Positions 58,209 through 64,000 of a DNA stretch of 64,000 bases are shown one piece after another. Position 1 is the first letter of the stretch; each line of letters begins with the position of its first letter. The notes under the pieces were generated by a model. The model did no database searches, was not told where the DNA came from, and saw only the letters and a program-made list of their open reading frames with translations. This DNA is from Nitrososphaerota archaeon (GTDB taxonomy: Archaea; Thermoproteota; Nitrososphaeria; Nitrososphaerales; UBA183). Location: assembly GCA_029785685.1 (NCBI GenBank), contig JAFLZE010000003.1:40036-104035 (forward strand), written 5' to 3'. A program made the translations under genes and the position numbers.

Positions 58209-60056
58209 TCACCGGAGTCTGTTGTGGCGGCGCCGATGACGGCCCAGAGCGACTACGTCGAACAGTATCTTCCGGAAGTTGACTGTCACGCTCCTCGCAT
58301 AGAACCGGTCTTCGATTAGCACGCCTCTCAGGTCGTAGTCTTTCTTCTCGCGGAAATCGTATCTTTCGAAGGAGAGGGAATTCGTCAGGTACGACTCGAG
58401 ATGGTCAGGTTCTGAGTCGACAGTCACCTCCAGTGGGAGAGGGCCTCCCTTTGAAGATAGCAGAAGGTCGTTCAGCGAGTCCCTCGCCGCGCCGTAGTTC
58501 TTCCAAGCCTCTTCGACAAACCGGGAGAATATGCCGTTGGCCGTCAGCTTTGCTTTGAACGAGCCGTCTGTGTCTTCCGAGTACCCCTTCAGGAGATGCG
58601 CCTTGACGTTGAGCTCGTTGGACCTGTCCATCCTGTAGAGGAACTGCCGGGCAGGGCGCTCGAAGTCGACCTTGTAGGCGTGGTTGAGCGAATCCCCGAA
58701 GGCTCCGCAGGCCAGAAAGAACCCCGCCATGTCGTAGTCGTCCGAAAGGAGCGCGTCTGAGATCATGTGCGCGAAGTCTGGGTCGTAGGGGATTTCGCTC
58801 ATCAGCAGGCCCTTCCTGGTGATGCCGCGCGGGCTGAGCGTTATGGCGCCGATGTCCCTCAACCAGCCTTCGGCGAAGCCTACCTCTTTGTGGTTCACTC
58901 TCGACATGAACTCTAGACTTGAGAGGTCGAGGCCGTACTTGGCCATCAGGAGGACAAGGTCGAATGGGGTTTCTGTCTCCAGGTCCTTGTGGACGGGGGC
59001 CGGGTCGATTTTCTTGGGGACAGGCGTGCTGGTGAGAATGACTGCCCGCCCAGGCTTGAACCGTCCGACCCTCCCCATCATCTGCAGGAGGGAGTTGTTG
59101 TCCAGCTTGCCGTACTTGAGCGTCTTCTGCCCGAGGTTGTCCTTGCTGCTGATGACGTCGTTGAATATCAGCGCGTTGTCCACGTAGATGTTCACGGACG
59201 AGGCGATGACGTTGGTGGCGAAGATCCTCAGGTTCCTGTCCTGCTCTGCCCTACGCTGGATTTTGTTCACCTCCGACCCCTCCAGCCCCCCGTGGATGTA
59301 CACCCCGCCGTAGATCCCCGCGTACTTCTCGACTAGCCGCCTCGTGGGCAGGAAGACCAGCCAGGACTCGCCTTTGGGCTGCGCGTACAGATACCTCGAC
59401 AGGGTGTCGAACATGGCGTCCAGGTTGCGGACGAGCTCTACCTCAACGCGCACCGGGTACCTCCTGCCGCTGACCGAGTGTAGTTTCATGATACCCAGAA
59501 AACGGAGGAACTCTCCCGGGTCGATGGTGGCACTCATCACCCTGAACAGGTTCTTCGCTTCCTGTTTGCCTTTCTTCGCCAGGGACATGCAAAGCTCAAG
59601 CTGGGAGGTCATCTGGTGGCTCTCGTCAAAGTAGATCGAGGAGCCTGTGACGGACCGGTCTGCGAGCATTCTGATGAGTACGCCGTCGGTCACGATCTTG
59701 ACCTGACCCTCGACGTTGACCTTGGTGTCCTTGGTTATGATCGCCAGATGCTCCTTGACCTCCGGGTGCAGCGCTTCGAGGGAGTAGTAGAGCGCGTTGC
59801 ACGAGGCCCTCGAAGGCTCCCTGATGATGATCTGACGTTCTCTCCCCGACTTCTCGAACTCGTGTATTGGGACCACGGTGCTCTTCCCCGTCCCCACGTC
59901 TCCGAGGAGCACAAAGTGGTCCGAGAAGTCGATGGAGTCTAGGATGGGGTAGATTGGCAGGTCGGGCGCGGCCTTGGGCCGCGGCAGCTGGCCTCCCTCT
60001 TCCGCCTCTTCCGGGACGATCGACTCGAAGGTGTCGTCCACTCCAGACTCGCTCAT
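58209..60056 (-). CDS. SF2 DEAH-like (HrpA/HrpB-type) ATP-dependent helicase
   Basis: A 615-residue nucleic-acid helicase. Walker A LLGDVGTGKSTVVP (about residue 51), motif II is DESH (IYFDESHQM) instead of DEAH, motif III MSAT, and motif VI LLQMMGRVGRFKPGRAV. After the two RecA domains comes a C-terminal helical part (residues about 400-615) like the winged-helix and ratchet region of DEAH proteins. The N-terminal 30 residues are acidic. Substrate, RNA or DNA, unknown. ATG 60056. Confidence 0.82.
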   Translation of the reverse strand: MSESGVDDTFESIVPEEAEEGGQLPRPKAAPDLPIYPILDSIDFSDHFVLLGDVGTGKSTVVPIHEFEKSGRERQIIIREPSRASCNALYYSLEALHPEVKEHLAIITKDTKVNVEGQVKIVTDGVLIRMLADRSVTGSSIYFDESHQMTSQLELCMSLAKKGKQEAKNLFRVMSATIDPGEFLRFLGIMKLHSVSGRRYPVRVEVELVRNLDAMFDTLSRYLYAQPKGESWLVFLPTRRLVEKYAGIYGGVYIHGGLEGSEVNKIQRRAEQDRNLRIFATNVIASSVNIYVDNALIFNDVISSKDNLGQKTLKYGKLDNNSLLQMMGRVGRFKPGRAVILTSTPVPKKIDPAPVHKDLETETPFDLVLLMAKYGLDLSSLEFMSRVNHKEVGFAEGWLRDIGAITLSPRGITRKGLLMSEIPYDPDFAHMISDALLSDDYDMAGFFLACGAFGDSLNHAYKVDFERPARQFLYRMDRSNELNVKAHLLKGYSEDTDGSFKAKLTANGIFSRFVEEAWKNYGAARDSLNDLLLSSKGGPLPLEVTVDSEPDHLESYLTNSLSFERYDFREKKDYDLRGVLIEDRFYARSVTVNFRKILFDVVALGRHRRRHNRLR

Positions 60057-60213
60057 GCCGCCTCAGGCTCGCCCAAATTCGGGGCGATTTGAACCTAGGG
60101 CGTACGTCGCCTCGGCGACGGGGCGAAGGCCCTGCCGGGCACCCTGTGAGGCGATGGCTCCCCTCACGTCGGTCGGCCCGGCCGCAGCCAATGCTTGGAT
60201 AGACACAACCGGC

Positions 60214-60818
60214 ATGAAATCCGATGCCCTCTGGGGGACCGAGCTGCTCCACCGACGAGCTGTCGCCGAAGACATGGGGGACTTGGGCTCTTCCGGAAGC
60301 CCGGCGAGTGGAGCAGCTGCCAGTGCATGTGGTTCCACCGCCGTGGGCCGCGACCGCGGGAAGAGCAGCTCTGGAGCGCGAAGCGCAGGAACGAAAAGAA
60401 CTTCCAGGACAAGAAACGCCTCGTGGAAAGCGGGGAGTCCCACGGAGTCATCGTCTATGCGGACGGCGAAGCGATGGGATGGTGCCAGTACGGCCGCAGC
60501 GATGAGCTCCCCCGGGTCGACCGTAGCCCGGGATACAGCAAGGCCCCTCGCAGCGGCGGCACATCGTGGAGGACCACCTGCTTCTGCGTCGACAAGAGGC
60601 ATCGCCGACAGGGGGCGGCGAGAACGGGGCTGCACGCCGCGGTCGACTCGATCCGGAAGAGCGGAGGAGGAGAGGTGGAGGCACATCCCATACTGCGACA
60701 AGGAGGAGTGGCGCTGCATCGTGGGACGGTGCCGATGTTCAAGAGCGAAGGTTTCGAACTTGTGGCCCACCTCGGCAGGGACATCGTTCTGATGCGACGG
60801 ACGGTCAGCCCTGCTTGA
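60214..60818 (+). pseudogene. GNAT acetyltransferase gene, frameshifted
   Basis: The plus strand encodes a GNAT of the type with CQCMWFHRRGPRPREEQLW, GVIVYADGEAMGWCQYGRS and TTCFCVDKRHRRQGAAR (acetyl-CoA loop RxxGxA), ending GFELVAHLGRDIVLMRR. The N-terminal start RRAVAEDMGDL is in another frame, with a one-base shift near 60285 joining it to LFRKPGEW. The region after the acetyl-CoA loop also lacks several conserved residues. Possibly inactive; sequence error is an alternative. Confidence 0.6.
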
Positions 60819-61578
60819 CTGGTCCCCGCGCAGCGGCCAGACCGATGCTCTGAGCACGCACGGAGCCCTCTCGCACTTCCATGTACGACTCCAAAGCCTC
60901 CTTCCCCACAAAGACTAAGATCACAGCTGTGGCCAGGTAGTCAGCCCACCATAACCCGAACAGGTATTCCGCCAGGAGGCCCGCCAGGAGCGCCAGGGAC
61001 ATGAAGAAGCACGTCGCTGACTCGATAGCGTCGACCGAGAGCGGGAGGCACCTCGTCTCCTTCCCTATCCTTCTTTTCTCCAGCCAGAAGTACGGCATGA
61101 CCAAGACCGCCCCCGCGGCTATGGCCACACCCAGCAACGAGCCTTCTGGCCTGAGACCAGACGCGTATGAGTAGGCTGTACCTAATCCGATTGCAGGGGC
61201 CAGGCAGAAGAGCATCAGAGTCGTCGCCAGGGCTGTCCTCCTTCCCAACCCGGCCGAGCCCGCCACGTCCCCTCTGAGGTGGTTGAGCACCACGAACGCG
61301 GAGAAGAGCTCGACCACGCTGTCCCCCCCGAACGCAAGCAGGGCGGGGCTCCGTGAAAGGATCCCTATGCCTATCGAGCCGGCGATTTCGACCGCCATCC
61401 AGGCCGAGCTGATGAGCTCTATTGAGAGCGCCCGGCGGAGCCTCCCCATTCTCCATTCTCTGTGGCCCGCAGGGCAGCAGCAGCCGGCGCAGTTGGCGCA
61501 CTGGTCCGAAACGGTACAGCTCTCACAGGAGTTCCCTGTGCAGCCGCACGACTGGCAGGCGGTGGTAATCACGGCCAT
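60805..61578 (-). CDS. Cation efflux-like (CDF-type) membrane protein with Cys-rich N-terminus
   Basis: A 257-residue protein. The first about 40 residues hold ten cysteines (CQSCGCTGNSCESC, DQCANCAGCCC), an obvious metal-binding region. The rest has six hydrophobic helices with the family-like LAFGGDSVVELFSAFVVL and LSVDAIESATCFFM, which carry the Asp residues of CDF-type transport sites. Likely a heavy-metal exporter or sensor-transporter. ATG 61578 was chosen because it includes the Cys cluster; a TATA-like ttgataagg (61612-61620) is about 37 bp upstream. Confidence 0.78.
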   Translation of the reverse strand: MAVITTACQSCGCTGNSCESCTVSDQCANCAGCCCPAGHREWRMGRLRRALSIELISSAWMAVEIAGSIGIGILSRSPALLAFGGDSVVELFSAFVVLNHLRGDVAGSAGLGRRTALATTLMLFCLAPAIGLGTAYSYASGLRPEGSLLGVAIAAGAVLVMPYFWLEKRRIGKETRCLPLSVDAIESATCFFMSLALLAGLLAEYLFGLWWADYLATAVILVFVGKEALESYMEVREGSVRAQSIGLAAARGPVKQG

Positions 61579-62144
61579 AGAAAAGCGCCTGCGGTCGGAC
61601 CGTTTGGCGCGCCTTATCAAGCTGGTTCCCGTCCAAGGCGCGGGACCAAGCGGCGAACGGTCTTGGACTAGGTTGTGCCAAGACAGATTGTGACTTGGCC
61701 CTTCGAAACAGCCGTCGAAGCGCAGGGACGTGGACGTATAGATCTTCTTCAAACTTCTCCGGCGCTGGAGGCTGCTCTACTTCACGCTTGGACTAGCCAT
61801 TTCCCGACGGAAGCGCAACGAACCCAATATACGCCTGGAATTGGTCCGATTCTCATGAATCACTCAACCTCGTGCTCGGGTGTCAAGCGGTCCCACCAAC
61901 AGATCCCAGACACAGGCCGTCAAAGGTTACACCGACGATTACTCGGCGGAACTGACTTCTTAGACCAAGATGCGGCGGAGACCGGCGCGACAAGCGTACT
62001 GCGATGGGGAATGTGGGCGTCCATCTTCCTGCACTCGCCATGGATGCCTCATGTTGGACTTCTTTTACCAAATAGAGCCTAGGGATGCCCCGGCCTGGAC
62101 TCGGGCCTGCAGATGCGGGCCTAAGAGCCTATCCCAAAATCGCA
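61579..62144. other. Intergenic stretch with no recognised gene
   Basis: About 565 bp between the CDF-like transporter and the broken methyltransferase. Short open frames exist on both strands, but none has protein-like features or promoter support. Composition is lower in GC than most of the window, consistent with decayed DNA. Confidence 0.4.
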
Positions 62145-62867
62145 TTACTTGCTTCCCCAAACAATGGAATAGCGCGACATGCAAGAGATAGGCCCCTTGG
62201 CTAGCTGTTCCTCCATCCGCTTCAAACCTCTCTGGAAATCTTGCTCAGAGATCAGCTGAAGCGAGGAGAACACTTTGCTCCGGTAAGCCGACGCGTCAGT
62301 TAGCTCGTACGGAAACTCGACCATCTTATCCTTGATTTCGTGAAACCCACCATCTTACATCAGGCCTGTTATCTGGCTGATCGATGGGTACCTCGTCAGC
62401 TCCGCCGCAACTGTCTCTGGGAAGTAAACAGACAACGGCTGACGGTTACGAATTATCCATTCAGAATCGGTCACCGTGCAAACCCTTCCACCTGGCTTCA
62501 GTGCCCGGTAAGCTTCTCGGAAGTGTGACAACTTGTCAGTGATGTGATGGATCACGTCCACCGAGAAGACCAGGTCAAACAAGTCCGGTTCGAAGCCAAG
62601 CTTCTCGGCCTTCCCTATCCAAAGGCCCAACGACGGAAATTTCTCTTCCGCAATGGATGGTATTCGCTGTGAGGGGTTCAATCCCGTATGACCGGCAGTG
62701 GGTCAGCTGGTGGAGTCGGCCTATGTAATTCGCAGTGCCGCAGCCAACCTCAAGAACGCTGGAAGAACCCCCAATCTTCCCGTCGGAGATGTGAGAGACT
62801 CGAAGACTCTTGGATGAATCTCTCGATTTTTCGCATATTCGGATGCCATCCTATTGTAATCGATCAT
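62145..62867 (-). pseudogene. SAM-dependent methyltransferase, decayed
   Basis: Assembled from frames: N-terminal MIDYNRMASEYAKNREIHPR, then in another frame the SAM motif VLEVGCGTANYIGRLHQL, then back in the first frame LNPSQRIPSIAEEK, FDLVFSVDVIHHITDKLSHF and ALKPGGRVCTVTD. An in-frame TAA at 62355-62357 cuts the C-terminus, but homologous sequence (YELTDASAYRSKVFSSLQ) continues to a TAA at 62145. At least two compensating frameshifts (near 62795 and 62700) and one stop make it inactive. Related to UbiE-type class I methyltransferases. Confidence 0.7.
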
Positions 62868-63126
62868 GGGACTGACGGCTAGCATCCATTCCTTTTGTAT
62901 AAAATCAGTGGGCTTGGCTATCAAGTTCAATTTTTGGGATAGGGACTAAGCACTTACGTAAACGTCGGGCACCTGCCTGTCAATGTCCCCGCTGGCGCAT
63001 ACCCCAACCCTATCACTTCCCTTCTTTGTCGCGCCTCTGCTATTCAACTCCGTGCGCATGTAGCGTGATGACCTGACGCGGGCGGTCGCCGGGATTTCCG
63101 GGAACATATGTGGACTGAAATTCCTT

Positions 63127-63687
63127 CTATCTTGGGAACCATTCAATTTCCATGTGAATCTCTAGTTTGTGGTTTTCTTTGGCGTAAAGGAACTTGAAGG
63201 TCACGGGCTCGGTAGGTCTGATCTTCAAAGGAGTCTTCCCCGGAAACAGTTCAGACACCTCGAGAACGCCTTCGTGCAAAGAGGCGCCTAGCTTTGTTAG
63301 TACTGTTGCCAATTCGTCCTTGCTGACTTGCACTTTATGCCTATCTATCGACTCGTGCACTTCACGGTAGTTCTCCAGCACCTCTGTCATTCTTGTCCAA
63401 TAAGTCATCGACTGAGTGAGCTCGTCCCTTCCCTTGTCAGTTAAGGCGTAGTGCTTCCTGTCGGGGACCTCCTCCATGAACTCTATCCTACTCGTGACAA
63501 GCTTGTTCCCTTCGAGCTTCTCCAAGGCGGGATAGATAGTCCCCGTCTTGGGCTTCCAGAAGCCCGAGAAGCGTTGCTCCAATTCCCTGATTATCTCATA
63601 TCCGTACATAGGCCTCTCAGCTAGGAGTAGAAGCAGCCACAACGACACGGCCCCTACCTTCATTCCTCTTGGCGATACTCCTGACAT
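63127..63687 (-). CDS. PadR-family transcriptional regulator
   Basis: A 186-residue regulator. N-terminal winged helix: SLWLLLLLAERPMYGYEIIRELEQRF, then KPKTGTIYPALEKLEGNKLV and a wing with PDRKHYALTDKGRDEL, all PadR hallmarks. The C-terminal helical and beta part probably binds the effector or dimerises. TATA-like cttatataaag (63711-63722, minus) is about 30 bp upstream of ATG 63687. It is divergent from the ChrB-like gene with a cluster of inverted repeats between them. Confidence 0.9.
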   Translation of the reverse strand: MSGVSPRGMKVGAVSLWLLLLLAERPMYGYEIIRELEQRFSGFWKPKTGTIYPALEKLEGNKLVTSRIEFMEEVPDRKHYALTDKGRDELTQSMTYWTRMTEVLENYREVHESIDRHKVQVSKDELATVLTKLGASLHEGVLEVSELFPGKTPLKIRPTEPVTFKFLYAKENHKLEIHMEIEWFPR

Positions 63688-63712
63688 ACCTGACTTCGAT
63701 GCTCCCTCGAAC

Positions 63713-63752
63713 CTTTATATAAGTAGATTATCTACCTACGTAGTAGAACTAC
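63713..63752. promoter_or_regulatory. Divergent promoter with stacked GTAG/CTAC inverted repeats
   Basis: TATA sequence ctttatataag at 63713-63723, then GTAGAT-T-ATCTAC (63723-63735), CTACGTAG (63736-63743) and GTAG-AA-CTAC (63743-63752). Three adjoining perfect palindromes with the same half-site lie between the TATA box and the ATG at 63754, a likely PadR operator. Confidence 0.6.
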
Positions 63753-63753
63753 T

Positions 63754-64000
63754 ATGAAGTGGATAACGAGAGAGAAGGCGAAAGTGGACAGGATCGCATG
63801 CCCCTGGGTCATCAAGAGGTTCGTTGACCCCCAGGCCGAGTTCCTGTTCGTCCCCAAGGAGAAGGTGTTGGAGGTAGCGAAGAGCAAGAACGCAACGCCG
63901 TTCGACACCCCTGGCGCAGAGCTGATGCACTACGAGGAAAACGGGGAAGAGCGGGTCAGCTTCGACGCCGTCATCAGGAAGTACGGCCTCAAGGACCCCG
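63754..64000 (+). CDS. ChrB-like chromate-resistance protein (3' partial)
   Basis: The frame from ATG 63754 starts MKWITREKAKVDRIACPWVI, then KRFVDPQAEFLFVPKE, TPFDTPGAELMHYEENG and VSFDAVIRKYGLKDP, matching the chromate-resistance (ChrB C-terminal) domain. 82 codons are visible and the window ends inside the gene. A chromate or oxidative-stress role is known for the family; here the adjacent divergent PadR regulator is probably its controller. Confidence 0.8.
   Translation, partial: MKWITREKAKVDRIACPWVIKRFVDPQAEFLFVPKEKVLEVAKSKNATPFDTPGAELMHYEENGEERVSFDAVIRKYGLKDP

Noticed and set aside
60063..60100. tRNA T-arm (ggttcaaatc on the minus strand)
   Set aside because: The flanking bases do not form the 5-bp T-stem and no acceptor pairs with it; it is part of a simple hairpin before the helicase gene.
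1..64000. CRISPR array or cas genes
   Set aside because: No regularly spaced direct repeats and no Cas-like proteins were found on either strand.

Overview
The window looks like a chromosomal piece of a GC-rich archaeon from the TACK/thaumarchaeal side of the tree. The signs are an ESCRT-III (CdvB) cell-division protein, a group II chaperonin, NurA/HerA, TrmB-, HxlR-, PadR- and Lrp-type regulators, a geranylgeranyl reductase and tRNAs with introns. Many starts (ATG, GTG or TTG) lie about 25-30 bp downstream of a TATA-like box, so most first genes of transcripts appear to be leaderless. I used that spacing to choose several starts. Lineage is inference; no rRNA is present.

Layout. 1-7.3 kb: ABC-2 exporter (5' end cut off), sugar-nucleotidyltransferase, HtrA protease, HxlR regulator, CoA-binding protein, a decayed stretch with a RelE-like remnant, and a drug exporter. 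7.3-13.7 kb: HerA-NurA DNA-end-processing operon, a nucleotidyltransferase-fold protein, several conserved hypotheticals and a pterin dehydratase. 13.7-21 kb: thermosome, TetR regulator, PPOX protein, geranylgeranyl reductase divergent from a TrmB regulator, CdvB, MscL and a DMT transporter. 21-26 kb: nuoABCD, whose promoter is abutted by an insertion sequence that has itself been split by an IS110-family element. 26-35 kb: second ABC-2 exporter, citrate synthase with a CBS protein, FAD oxidoreductase with an AlaX-like editing protein, tRNA-Arg(CCT) with two apparent introns, a Ser/Thr-rich surface protein and gamma-glutamyltransferase.

35-46.7 kb: proline dehydrogenase divergent from an M24 prolidase-like peptidase, PolX, tRNA-Leu(TAA), ArsR regulator with a truncated VOC protein, acetyl-CoA synthetase, DUF998 protein, M20 amidohydrolase with an MBL hydrolase, and a CPA2 antiporter. 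47-55.7 kb: TauE/SafE exporter with a DUF1634 partner, radical SAM protein, a minus-strand run of dipeptidase, serine hydrolase, epimerase and LigD-type phosphoesterase, then a broken MFS exporter and a transposase remnant. 55.8-64 kb: amino-acid permease, DEAH-like helicase, broken GNAT gene, Cys-rich CDF-like transporter, broken methyltransferase, and a PadR regulator divergent from a ChrB-like chromate-resistance gene cut by the window end.

The gene content suggests a heterotroph that uses peptides and amino acids (several peptidases, proline and glutamyl catabolism), activates acetate, runs citrate synthase into the TCA cycle, and has at least the A-D part of a complex-I-like respiratory module. 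Pseudogenes and IS debris cluster at 4.8-5.8, 23.7-26 and 54-63 kb.
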